A stretch of 64,000 bases of DNA from Ascoidea asiatica (lineage: Eukaryota; Ascomycota; Saccharomycetes; Ascoideales; Ascoideaceae). This document shows positions 1 through 9,009 of this stretch, piece after piece. Made by a program: the position numbers and the translations under genes. The DNA lies in the NCBI GenBank assembly GCA_001600695.1, contig BCKQ01000006.1:186001-250000 (forward strand). Direction: 5' to 3'. Each line of letters opens with the position of its first letter. Positions within the stretch are counted from its first letter, which is position 1. Under the pieces are notes generated by a model. It was not told the DNA's origin and ran no database searches. It saw nothing but the letters and a program-made list of their open reading frames with translations.

Positions 1-319
1 TCTGAGTAATTTTGATTTCAATCTTTGATTTAAAATCAAACAAATCAAACCGCGGAGAGCAATTCAATTTCCTCGTCACCGTGATTTTTATTATTGTTTT
101 TTGTATTGACGCGAAACTCAAGCTCTATAGAATTAAAAAAGAATTAAATATAATTACAACAAGATCTATATTCCCTGTAATTGCTTTGATTAATTCAAAA
201 AATTAAATCAGTCATTATTGGAGTTTGAAGTGTTTCTTTTTCTGGGATCAACTTTCTACGAATAATCTGCAATTTTGATGAAAAATATAAGGTGGATGTG
301 AAGGCAAACGTAAATATCA
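1..319. other. 5' flank of HOS1
   Basis: AT-rich, non-coding upstream region. There is no ATG-initiated frame of convincing length or composition, and no gene appears to enter from the left edge on either strand. Confidence 0.6.
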
Positions 320-2176
320 ATGAATCCAATAAATGAAATGAATCAAAGTTCAAATGAATCAAAAGAAACTATAACCAAAACTTCAATCAATAATAATAAT
401 GAGTCACTCATAAACATCCCATTATCAGCTCCAATATTAAACAAAACTGAAACTCTAGTTGCTAATCAATCTTCAATTACTGAAACAAAAGAAAACTCTA
501 AGGAGATTTTAGATCCAGTAATTGGAATTATTAAACCAACATTATATCAATCATTGATATTAGATTTGATACCATCTAATAAGAAAAGAAATTCAACTGT
601 CTTTCAACTAATTGATTCATTCAACTTATGGAAAGATTTCAATAAAATTATTTCTATAAATCAATTCAAGATTAATATTTCAAAACTAATTGAATTTCAC
701 GAAAAAGATTATATATTATTTCTATTAAAACGAAGAGAAAAAATCGATCAAACTGTAGGATATAATATTTATAACTTTTTAATCAATCTTCAAAAACTTG
801 AAAAGAGAAAATTTTTAAAATATCCTAAAAATAATAATCCAGATATTCATAAAGAAGATTTAACTTCAAATGAAAAATCTCATAAAAGAGAAACAAGTAA
901 TATAAGCTATAACCAGTTTTTGATTAATATATCCCAAAAAAAGAGAAAAGAAAATAATATAGCAATTGAAACCCAATCAGATAGTGAAAAAGATCCTTCT
1001 AATAATTTTTTTAATACTAGTAATGAAAATAAATCTTCACCTTTGAAAGCAAGATCTGAATCTGAATCTGAATCAAGGTCAAAATCAGAGCCAGAACCAG
1101 AACCAGACTCGGAATTAAAAAACAATGGGAAAAGTGATAGTGAGATTGATGGTGAAAATGAAAGTGAAAGTGAAAGTGATTCAGAATTTGAAGAAGATTC
1201 AATAATTTCTGATAATGAGGATTATGATACTGATGAAAAAAGAGAAATTTTGATTAATTATGGTTTAATTTATGATTCCTCATTATTCCCATTTTTAAAT
1301 GAATATGTTAAAATTTTAGCAAGTTCAACAATAACTTGCTGTAAATTTATAATTAAAGAAGTTAAATTACAAAATAAAATTAGTGATAAAGAGAAAAGAA
1401 AACAAGTAATAGGAATAAATTGGATTGGTGGTAGACATCATGGTAAAAAATCAAAAGCTGCTGGATTTTGTTATATAAATGATATTTGTTTAGGCATTTT
1501 AGAATTAAGAAAATTTTTTAAAAAAATTATGTATATTGATCTAGATTTACATTATGGTGATGGAGTTTCACAAGCTTTTCAATTTTCAAAAAATATTTTA
1601 ACATTATCTTTACATAGATTTGAATTAGGTTTTTATCCTGGAAATGGATCACTTTATGAAACTGGTAAAGGTCAAGGACTTGATTATATGATTAATTTAC
1701 CTTTAAGAAAAGGTCTTTGTGATGATTCATTAATAAAAATATATGATAAAATAATTAATCCAACAATTGAAAAATTTAATCCAGATTTAATTGTTATTCA
1801 ATGTGGTTGTGATGGACATTTTAATGATGAACATAAAGAATGGAATTTAACTATAAAAGGATATGGAAAAATAATTGAAAATTTGAAAAAAACTGGAATT
1901 CATTTAATGTTATTGGGTGGTGGAGGATATGATAATAAATCAGTTTCAAAATGTTGGTGTTATTTAACAGCAATAATTGCTGGTAAAAAAGAAGAAGCTG
2001 ATAAAAATTGGGAATTAATACCAGATGGAGAATTTATTGAAACTTATGAAACTGATAGTCATTTATTTTGGGGTATAGATAATAGTGAAATCAAAGGAAG
2101 TCATATGAAAGATAGAAATGATGATAATTATATCAATAAATTAGTAGATGATATAAAATCTAGAAGAATAAGCTGA
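320..2176 (+). CDS. HOS1: HOS1-like class I histone/Smc3 deacetylase
   Basis: Zinc-dependent lysine deacetylase of the Rpd3/Hos family, 618 residues from ATG. S. cerevisiae Hos1 (about 470 residues) deacetylates cohesin subunit Smc3; that role is inferred here by family. The fold starts near residue 75, is interrupted at about 150-310 by a Ser/Glu/Asp-rich insert, and resumes with the catalytic core. Visible core motifs are GGRHHGKKS (His373-His374, the charge-relay pair), DLDLHYGDG (Asp409 and His411, zinc ligands), GFYPGNG, QCGCDGH (third zinc ligand Asp) and LGGGGY (catalytic Tyr). All catalytic residues are therefore present. The insert explains the extra length and lies where the family has a surface loop. 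Assignment to Hos1 rather than Rpd3, Hos2 or Hda1 rests on the RHH and CGCD variants and overall divergence, and is less certain than the enzyme class. The gene is convergent with YSA1, with a TA repeat just after the stop. Confidence 0.82.
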   Translation: MNPINEMNQSSNESKETITKTSINNNNESLINIPLSAPILNKTETLVANQSSITETKENSKEILDPVIGIIKPTLYQSLILDLIPSNKKRNSTVFQLIDSFNLWKDFNKIISINQFKINISKLIEFHEKDYILFLLKRREKIDQTVGYNIYNFLINLQKLEKRKFLKYPKNNNPDIHKEDLTSNEKSHKRETSNISYNQFLINISQKKRKENNIAIETQSDSEKDPSNNFFNTSNENKSSPLKARSESESESRSKSEPEPEPDSELKNNGKSDSEIDGENESESESDSEFEEDSIISDNEDYDTDEKREILINYGLIYDSSLFPFLNEYVKILASSTITCCKFIIKEVKLQNKISDKEKRKQVIGINWIGGRHHGKKSKAAGFCYINDICLGILELRKFFKKIMYIDLDLHYGDGVSQAFQFSKNILTLSLHRFELGFYPGNGSLYETGKGQGLDYMINLPLRKGLCDDSLIKIYDKIINPTIEKFNPDLIVIQCGCDGHFNDEHKEWNLTIKGYGKIIENLKKTGIHLMLLGGGGYDNKSVSKCWCYLTAIIAGKKEEADKNWELIPDGEFIETYETDSHLFWGIDNSEIKGSHMKDRNDDNYINKLVDDIKSRRIS

Positions 2177-2177
2177 T

Positions 2178-2203
2178 TTATATATATATATATATATATA
2201 TAT
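2178..2203. repeat. (TA)n microsatellite between HOS1 and YSA1
   Basis: A run of about 13 TA dinucleotides starts right after the HOS1 stop, in the 69 bp convergent spacer. It probably lies in overlapping 3' UTRs. Confidence 0.85.
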
Positions 2204-2244
2204 TCATAGACACTAATTAATATATAGACAATTCAAGAATAAAT

Positions 2245-3129
2245 TTATAAACCATAAGTTCTTGCAATTTTGATACCAGCAGCAACATTTTGAACTCTTG
2301 CATCTAATAAATAACCTTGATCAGCTAATTTTAATAATTCTTCAGGTAAATTTTTTAAACTTACAGTAAAATTTTCAATAAATTCATTTTCTTCTAATTC
2401 TGGTATTGGATTTAAATTTCTTTTATCATTTAAATCAATTTCAACAACTATTAAACTTAAATTAGTGTTACAAAATCCAGGATCATTAAATATAACAGGA
2501 GATTTATCAATAATTTTTGAACCAATATAACCAGTTTCTTCTTTTAATTCTCTTAAAGCACATTGTTCTAAAGTTTCATTAGGATCTAATAAACCAGCAG
2601 GCATTTCTATACAAACACCACCAATTGGAGCTCTAAATTGTTTTTGTAATACAATTTGATTTCCTTCTGGTTTAGAGATTATGGCTAATATACCAACACC
2701 ATCAACTTCAGAGCCTTCAACTCTTGTTGTTCTTGAAGCACATTCCCAATCTCTTGATTTACCAATGGGATCAGTATAATAAACTTTATCAAGTTTCATC
2801 CATTTTGCATCTTTAGAACTCTATAATTATAAAAAAGAATATTTAAAAATATCGTTAGATTGAGTTTATGAAGTAATTAAATTTGAGATATAGACTGATT
2901 TAATCAATTGACTTACTAATGGAGAAACTTCAGTTACTTTTGCATCTTCTGGTTTGCCTTTAGTGCTCATTCTTATATAACTTAAAGAGTAATTGTTAGT
3001 TTGAGTTGAAGAGAGATTTCTGAAAGATTTAAAATAATTTAAAGATCGATGAAAGTTGCTAGAAGTATAAATTGCCTTTCTTAAAGTAATCAAAGAAAAT
3101 CTAATAGAATTGTAATTCAAAACATCCAT
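2245..3129 (-). CDS. YSA1: YSA1 ADP-ribose pyrophosphatase (Nudix), spliced
   Basis: Nudix hydrolase that converts ADP-ribose to AMP and ribose-5-phosphate. CDS is complement(join(2245..2820,2917..3129)), 262 residues. The Nudix box is complete in exon 2: Gly-x5-Glu-x7-Arg-Glu-Leu-x-Glu-Glu-x-Gly-Tyr, starting at GLLDPNE. Exon 1 carries a basic, Ser-rich N-terminus that looks like a mitochondrial presequence, followed by an internal Met (residue 54) at MSTKGKPEDAK, which matches where the shorter S. cerevisiae protein (231 residues) is conserved. Two isoforms from the two Met codons are possible. Joining the exons gives SPLSSKDAKWMKL across the junction, restoring the family's KW motif that an ATG at 2799 would lose. 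The gene is divergent from SUS1, as YBR111C and YBR111W-A are in S. cerevisiae. Confidence 0.9.
2821..2916 (-). other. Spliceosomal intron of YSA1 (96 nt)
   Basis: Donor GTAAGT at 2916, a CTAAC branch site about 40 nt before the acceptor, and acceptor TTATAG ending at 2821. It is phase 0, so removal joins TTA to AGT with no frame change. Exon 1 is exactly 71 codons and the extra 5' part of exon 2 is exactly 7 codons, which supports the boundaries. Confidence 0.88.
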
Positions 3130-3468
3130 TCAAATGAAATTAAAATTGTATAAATTTATATTTATTCGATGACCTTGGACCTTTGTCAAACAAACAGTGA
3201 TAAATATTCCTCATTTGAAAGTCGAGTATTTGAAGATTGCGTAATAGCATTAAAGTGTTTATTTATTTACAGTAGTTAAGGAGACGCCGTCTGGAGCTTT
3301 ATTTCGATTTGTGAAATAAGCAATGTTTTCTATACTCAAATAAATCAAGTTCAGTGAATACATCAAGAAATAAAAGAAGAATAAAATCAATCAAAAAATA
3401 TCAAATAAAAATATTATATATTCATCAACAGAATTTAAAGAAGAAGAAGAAGAAGAAAAAAGTTAATA
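3130..3468. promoter_or_regulatory. Divergent YSA1-SUS1 promoter region
   Basis: A 339 bp spacer between two start codons. It has a mixed-composition centre (about 3170-3310) and an A-rich, GAAGAA-type leader just before SUS1. I see no coding frame. Confidence 0.6.
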
Positions 3469-3753
3469 ATGACTCAAGATATTAATCAATTAAAAGCACA
3501 AATATCAGCAGAATTAATTGAATCTGGAGAATATGATAAAATTTTAACATTTTTAAAAGAAAAATTATATGAAACTGGATGGTATGATAATGTTAAATTA
3601 ATGGCCAATGAACATATATTAAATGAAGATAATTTAAATTTTGTTAAAATTAATAATTATTTAGAACAAAGATCATTACCTTTAGTTCCAGATAGTGTTA
3701 AAGCTGAAAGTTTAGTTAAAATTAAAGATTTTTTAGAAAAAATTATTGAATAA
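3469..3753 (+). CDS. SUS1: SUS1/ENY2, SAGA and TREX-2 subunit
   Basis: 94-residue alpha-helical protein shared by the SAGA deubiquitinase module and the nuclear-pore TREX-2 mRNA-export complex. The family pattern is clear: MTQDINQLKAQISAELIESG, then an amphipathic helix with ETGWYDNVK, and the C-terminal KIKDFLEKII helix. Length equals the S. cerevisiae protein (96 residues). The S. cerevisiae gene has two introns; here the frame is uninterrupted from ATG to stop and every conserved helix is present, so no intron is needed. It is divergent from YSA1 and convergent with pyruvate kinase. Codon use is the strongly AT-biased type of its neighbours. Confidence 0.93.
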   Translation: MTQDINQLKAQISAELIESGEYDKILTFLKEKLYETGWYDNVKLMANEHILNEDNLNFVKINNYLEQRSLPLVPDSVKAESLVKIKDFLEKIIE

Positions 3754-4085
3754 ATGAATAAGATTGTTAACTATTATATATTATGTAAAATGAAGAAAAA
3801 AATATTTTGAATAAAAACCCTAATTAGGAAAGATAATAATTATAATTATGGTTGAATAATAAATTACAAATAACAAATTGAAGGTATATTTAAATCATTA
3901 GAGTCTATGCATTATAGTTTAGAAAATCATTTGAAAAAAAAAGATATTCAAATAGAAAGAAATTCTTTAAATTTAAATAGATAATTAAAGAAAGAAAGAA
4001 GTGAAGATATAAAGATGAAGATAAAAGATAAGGATGGTTATATAAGATATTATATAGTAATAATAATAATAAATTAATAAATAAC
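3754..4085. other. Convergent SUS1-PYK1 3' spacer
   Basis: AT-rich region holding the two 3' UTRs. No gene or structured element was recognised. Confidence 0.55.
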
Positions 4086-5600
4086 TTAGGCAGATAAAAT
4101 ACGAACAGTATTTGAATGACCAACACCTCTAGTCCAACCTTGAACAGCGACAATAGTATCACCTTTTTTAACAACACCTAATTCAGTTGCAAAAGCAATA
4201 CCAGCTTGTAATCTTAATTCAACATCAGATTGCCAATCTTCTAAAGCTTCACCTTTATAAATTAAAGGGAAAACACCTCTATATAAATGAGAAAATTTAG
4301 CAACATGATCATTTCTAGTAACTTCAATAATTGGACATCTTGGTCTATATTTTGAACATAATCTTGCAGTTGTACCAGTAGTTGATAATAATATAATTGC
4401 TTTTGCATCTTGTTCATAAGAAGCAGAAACTGCGGAACATGCAATAGTTTCAACAGTATCAGTTGGTTTAATTGTACTATCTTTAATATCATCAAATAAA
4501 GATAAATAAGGTAAAGCTTTTTCAGCAATTATACAAGTATTATGCATCATTGAAACAGCTTCTAAAGGATAATTACCTTTTGCAGTTTCACCAGATAACA
4601 TTACACAATCAGCACCATCAACAATAGCATTACCAACATCAGAAACTTCAGCTCTTGTTGGTCTTGGATTATAAGTCATTGATTCTAACATTTGAGTTGC
4701 ACAAATTACAGGTTTACCAGCTAAATTACATTTTGCAATTAATTTTTTTTGAACTAAGAAAACTTCTGGAGCAGGAATTTCAATACCTAAATCACCTCTT
4801 GCAACCATAACACCATCAGTTTCTTTTAAAATTTCATCAAAATTTTCAACACCTTGTTGACTTTCAATTTTTACAATAATTTGAATATTTTTACCATCTT
4901 CACCAAGTACAGATCTTATATCTTTAACATCTTGAGCAGTTCTAATAAAAGAAGCAAAAACCATATGAACTTTATTTTTAACACCAAATCTTAAATCATC
5001 TTTATCTTTTTCACTTAAAGCAGGTAAATCAACATCAGTACCAGGTAAATTAACACCTTTATGAGAAGATATTTTACCAGCATTTAAAGAAATTACTTTT
5101 AAAGTTTGATTATCTATAATTTCTAAAACTTCAAAACTTAAAACACCATCATCAACATAAATAATTCTACCTTTTTTAATAACTTTAGTAATATTTTTAT
5201 AATCTATATACATAATTTCATCATTACATTTTTCTTTAAAATCATCATTAGTTGTGAAAATCATTTGATGATTTGGAGAAATTGGATAATCTATATCATT
5301 AATTGTAGTTCCAGTTCTAATTTCAGGACCTTTAGTATCTAAAGCAATACCTAAAGGTCTTCCAGGATAAATTTCTTCAGATTTTCTTGCATTATTTATA
5401 ACAGATTGATGATATTCATAAGAACCATGAGAAAAATTCATTCTAACAATATTTAAACCAACTTTTCTTAATTTTATTAACATTTCAACTGAATTTGTTT
5501 TTGGACCAATTGTACAAATAATTGAAGAAAATCTTAATAAATTTTTAGAATTATCTTGAGGATTTAATGTTGATAACCAAGTAATTTTAGAAGTATCCAT
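4086..5600 (-). CDS. CDC19: Pyruvate kinase
   Basis: Glycolytic enzyme that converts phosphoenolpyruvate and ADP to pyruvate and ATP in the cytosol. 504 residues, against 500 in S. cerevisiae Cdc19/Pyk1. Visible motifs include ICTIGPKT near the N-terminus, [13 protein letters not shown] (K+ and ATP site), [10 protein letters not shown], the catalytic-Lys strand [10 protein letters not shown], the Mg site [12 protein letters not shown], and [10 protein letters not shown]. The C-terminal STTGTTARL loop matches the fructose-1,6-bisphosphate phosphate-binding loop, so allosteric activation by FBP is likely. Codon choice is extremely uniform (Leu almost always TTA, Gly GGT), as expected for one of the most highly expressed genes here. 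A long 1.5 kb 5' region precedes it. Confidence 0.97.
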   Translation of the reverse strand: MDTSKITWLSTLNPQDNSKNLLRFSSIICTIGPKTNSVEMLIKLRKVGLNIVRMNFSHGSYEYHQSVINNARKSEEIYPGRPLGIALDTKGPEIRTGTTINDIDYPISPNHQMIFTTNDDFKEKCNDEIMYIDYKNITKVIKKGRIIYVDDGVLSFEVLEIIDNQTLKVISLNAGKISSHKGVNLPGTDVDLPALSEKDKDDLRFGVKNKVHMVFASFIRTAQDVKDIRSVLGEDGKNIQIIVKIESQQGVENFDEILKETDGVMVARGDLGIEIPAPEVFLVQKKLIAKCNLAGKPVICATQMLESMTYNPRPTRAEVSDVGNAIVDGADCVMLSGETAKGNYPLEAVSMMHNTCIIAEKALPYLSLFDDIKDSTIKPTDTVETIACSAVSASYEQDAKAIILLSTTGTTARLCSKYRPRCPIIEVTRNDHVAKFSHLYRGVFPLIYKGEALEDWQSDVELRLQAGIAFATELGVVKKGDTIVAVQGWTRGVGHSNTVRILSA

Positions 5601-5640
5601 TTTGAATAGAATTTTATTTAATTTAATTGATGTTTATATG

Positions 5641-5665
5641 AATTGAATTGAATTGAATTGAATTG
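5641..5665. repeat. (AATTG)5 microsatellite
   Basis: Five perfect AATTG units in the PYK1 5' flank, about 40 bp upstream of the start codon; probably within the leader. Confidence 0.9.
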
Positions 5666-6130
5666 TAATATATAATGTATATATATTTTATTTATTTATA
5701 ACTAATGTAATTTATTTTATTTTATTTTATTATATTAATATATTAATTGATTATATTGAATGAATGATAAGAGATATTTAATTGACTTTATATACTTTGA
5801 TAGATAAATATATTTGAATATATTTGAAGTAAAAGTAGTAAAAGTAGTAAAAGTAGTAAAAGTTTGAAGTATGGAAGATTCGGTTAAAGTAATAAATAAC
5901 GTCCCCTGATTGAATTGGAATTGAATAAATGATAGATAAAAGAATAATTGAAATAATTGAAGTAATAAAGCAGAGATTGTTTAAGGAATATTTCAAATAA
6001 ATCAAACACCACTCACTCACTCACTCACCACCTTGTCAAGATTTATTATTTAATGATTAAATGAGAATGAATAGAAAGTAAAGGCAGTATCACCAGCCAT
6101 CAGCCATCAACTTTTAACCATCATAAGCCA

Positions 6131-6165
6131 GTATTGTATTGTATTGTATTGTATTGTATTGTATT
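6131..6165. repeat. (GTATT)7 microsatellite
   Basis: Seven perfect GTATT units in the PYK1-NGL1 spacer. Confidence 0.9.
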
Positions 6166-6961
6166 GAATACTCGTGGTCTGTCAGATGATTGTGAAATGA
6201 TTATTTATTTGATATTTTTGATATTCTTTTTTTTCACGTATTTGATAATTCTCACTGAAACTTTAGATTCTGATTGATTTTTAGGCTTTTCTTTTTGAAT
6301 TTAGACTCTTTTGCAGATATTTAGTAGCAGATTGAAATTGACTGGGCTGATTGTTGGGCGTGGAGAGCAGCGATTGGTGGAAAGGAAGAACAAAGAGCAG
6401 AAGAAGGAGAAGGAAGAAGGAAGAAGAAGAACCACCGAGAAGAAGGAACCAGGAAAGAGGAAAGAACAACGCATCGTCCTCTGTTTCTGCTTCTGCTGCT
6501 TCCTCAGCATCTGTGTCTTCTCTCGTTTCTCTCTGCTCTCGTTTCTCTCCCTTCTCTGGCAGCACAAACACCAGACACACCACCAAACACACCACCACAA
6601 ACACCAAACACCAAACACCTCCAGCGCCAGACTCCGAAGTCAAAGCCAGAACAAGAGAAATTCAGTCCGGGGGTCCACACCGCCACACGAGACGGCTTTA
6701 ACACCCCACAGATTTTCTACTTATTAAGTACACAATATATTATAAGGCTAGTAAATAGTGGCTAGAGACGCGAGGCTGACACTGAGACCAGATATACGGA
6801 TGCACTACTTTATTTTGCATGATTACGTAACTCCGGTCGTTCCCAGCTCACGTCCGATTTCCCATCACCAACTCCTAAAAAGCAACTAATCTAAACCCAT
6901 AAACAGTAACAATAAACAACACCAGAAAACATCAGATTCAAATAAATACATATTTGATTTG

Positions 6962-6964
6962 AAA

Positions 6965-7011
<47 letters not shown>
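6962..7011. repeat. (AAAT)12 microsatellite
   Basis: About twelve AAAT units, roughly 135 bp upstream of the NGL1 start codon. Such a run is expected to exclude nucleosomes. Confidence 0.9.
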
Positions 7012-7143
7012 AGAATAATTCAAATTAATCTAATAGATCAAAAGATATAATAATTCAAACATTTCATTCATTTATTCATTTCTTCATTTCTTTACTTCTT
7101 CACTTTTTCAATTACGATTACCTTCTTACGATAATAATCTCTA

Positions 7144-8631
7144 ATGACAAATATAAATCCACTTTTTAAAAATAGAAAATGGTTAAATATACCTCCAATT
7201 TATAAACATTTTAATCAAAATTTTAATAATAATTTAATAAATAATAATTTATCAAATGATATTCCAATATATAATAAATCAAATTTTAATGTAATGTCAT
7301 ATAATCTATTATGTCAACATTATATTTTTCCAAATGTTTTTAATTACGTTAATGAAAAAAATTTAAATTGGAAAAATAGATTTAAAACAATTAATAAAAT
7401 TTTATTCACTCCAGAATTAAATAATTCATCTAAATCTAATTTAATTTCTGATATTTTTTCATTTCAAGAAATGGAATATGATATTTATGAAAATTATTGG
7501 AAAGATAAATTTAAATCAAAAAATTATTCTTCAATTTATATTAAAAAAAAAATTCCAAAATATTGGAATGATTTAAATAAATCAAAAAATCAAATTGATG
7601 GAATTTCAATTTTTTTAAATTTAAATAAATTTAAAATTATTTCAATATTACCAATTGATTTATCAATTTATTTAAATAAAAAAGAAAATTTAAATAATTT
7701 AAATAATTTTGATAAAAATAATAGATTAAATTCAAGAAATCAAGTTGCTTTAATTATAGCTTTAAAAAATTTTAAAAGTAATGAAATTTTAATTGTTTTA
7801 AATACTCATCTTTATTGGAATCCAAAATTTAATGATGTTAAATTCTTTCAACTTTTAATAATCTTAGATAATTTAATCTCTTTTTCAAATCAATTTTTAT
7901 CAATAAGCGCCACAACTAATAATACTACTACTAATAATAATAATAATAATAATAATGAAATTAAAAAAATAAAAAAAATAAATTATGATTATATTGATGA
8001 AAATAATAATTTATCTTATTCTTCAAATCTTTTATCTAATTTCACAAATAATTATAAAACTTATAATAATATTAATCAAATTCCAATAATTTTCACTGGT
8101 GATTTAAATTCTCAACCAAATTCTTTAGTTTATAAAATGTTAACTTATGGTTATTTAAATTTAAATAATATTTTTAAAAATAATTCAACTGAAAATAATA
8201 ATAATCATAACTTAAATTTTGGTAATGATCATAGAATTAATAATAATTATGATAATTGTTTTAATATTAATAATTATAATATTTCAAATGAAACAATTTT
8301 TAAAAATAATTTATTTAAAAATTTAATATCAAATTATCCAATAAATACTGAATTAATTAATCCTTTTCAATTCTCTTCAGCATATTCTGAATTATATTTC
8401 TCAAATAATTTAAATTTTAATTTCACAAATTGTACAAATAGATTAAAAGGTATTTTTGATTATATTTATTATACAAATAATTTTAAAAATAATTTAAAAT
8501 TATCAAAAATTTTAAATGGTTTTAATAAAAATTATTTCATCAATAATCATTTACCAAATTTAGAAAATCCAAGTGATCATATTCCTTTATTATGTCAATT
8601 TCAATTTGATAATAATATTAATAGACAATGA
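7144..8631 (+). CDS. NGL1: NGL1-like EEP-family nuclease
   Basis: Endonuclease/exonuclease/phosphatase-fold protein of the Ccr4-related Ngl group, 495 residues. The best fit is Ngl1, the mitochondria-associated member in S. cerevisiae (363 residues). Motifs in order are VMSYNLLCQHYIFPNVFNYV, the Mg-binding Glu in FSFQEMEYDIYENYW, IPKYWNDL, IDGISIFLNLNKF, VLNTHLYWNP, the catalytic FTGDLNSQPNS, RLKGIFDYIYY, and the terminal PSDHIPLLCQF with the active-site Asp-His. The extra length comes from Asn-rich inserts, mainly residues 260-310 and 345-380. RNA substrate and cell location are inferred from family only. AAT codons dominate the inserts. Confidence 0.85.
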   Translation: MTNINPLFKNRKWLNIPPIYKHFNQNFNNNLINNNLSNDIPIYNKSNFNVMSYNLLCQHYIFPNVFNYVNEKNLNWKNRFKTINKILFTPELNNSSKSNLISDIFSFQEMEYDIYENYWKDKFKSKNYSSIYIKKKIPKYWNDLNKSKNQIDGISIFLNLNKFKIISILPIDLSIYLNKKENLNNLNNFDKNNRLNSRNQVALIIALKNFKSNEILIVLNTHLYWNPKFNDVKFFQLLIILDNLISFSNQFLSISATTNNTTTNNNNNNNNEIKKIKKINYDYIDENNNLSYSSNLLSNFTNNYKTYNNINQIPIIFTGDLNSQPNSLVYKMLTYGYLNLNNIFKNNSTENNNNHNLNFGNDHRINNNYDNCFNINNYNISNETIFKNNLFKNLISNYPINTELINPFQFSSAYSELYFSNNLNFNFTNCTNRLKGIFDYIYYTNNFKNNLKLSKILNGFNKNYFINNHLPNLENPSDHIPLLCQFQFDNNINRQ

Positions 8632-9009
8632 AAATCCTAAAATTTTGAAAAAAGTGTCCCGTTGTACTGGATTATTGTCCCTTTCGGGTGCGTTTAAAGC
8701 TTTTTCAAATAGTTAACGTGCTTGGCTCTGATTGGTCAGTGAGACCTTCTTTTGAATTTAATAACAATTATTAAATCAAATATCAAAAAAATGTTATGAA
8801 ATTAAACTAAAATTAATTTATTTTATATTCATCAAATACTTTTTCACTCATAAACATTCAAATTATCTTATATTATATCTTATTTATATCATATTCATAT
8901 CTTATCATATCTCTTCATATCATATCATATCTTATTCTTTATAAAACTATAATAATAATTATCTCTAATGGAAACCATAAATCCAATACGGTAAAATACT
9001 GATATTGAA
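8632..9009. promoter_or_regulatory. NGL1-ATM1 spacer, ATM1 promoter
   Basis: 378 bp between tandem genes. A short GC-richer stretch (8655-8750) is followed by ATATC-type low-complexity sequence (8870-8940). CGGGTGCG at 8685-8692 reads CGCACCCG on the minus strand and fits the fungal iron-regulator (Aft) consensus YRCACCCR. Confidence 0.55.
8685..8692 (-). promoter_or_regulatory. Aft-type iron-response element candidate upstream of ATM1
   Basis: The octamer CGCACCCG matches YRCACCCR, 318 bp upstream of a gene for a mitochondrial Fe-S pathway exporter. A single short match; chance is possible. Confidence 0.35.

Larger units (their letters stand above)
5601..7143. promoter_or_regulatory. Divergent PYK1-NGL1 intergenic region with compositional blocks
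   Basis: 1.5 kb with no convincing gene. From PYK1 outward it holds (AATTG)5 at 5641-5665, a 9 bp AAAAGTAGT-type repeat at 5829-5862, CACT-rich sequence near 6008-6030, (GTATT)7 at 6131-6165, then GC-richer sequence: a purine-rich block (about 6380-6470), a pyrimidine-rich block (about 6478-6560), a CA-rich block (about 6563-6620), and (AAAT)n at 6962-7011 before NGL1. Open frames in the GC-rich part have codon use unlike the real genes and are judged non-coding. Confidence 0.65.

Noticed and set aside
6281-6727. Several overlapping frames on both strands in the PYK1-NGL1 island
   Set aside because: Low-complexity products of purine, pyrimidine and CA-rich blocks; frames exist on both strands because stop codons are scarce in GC-rich sequence.
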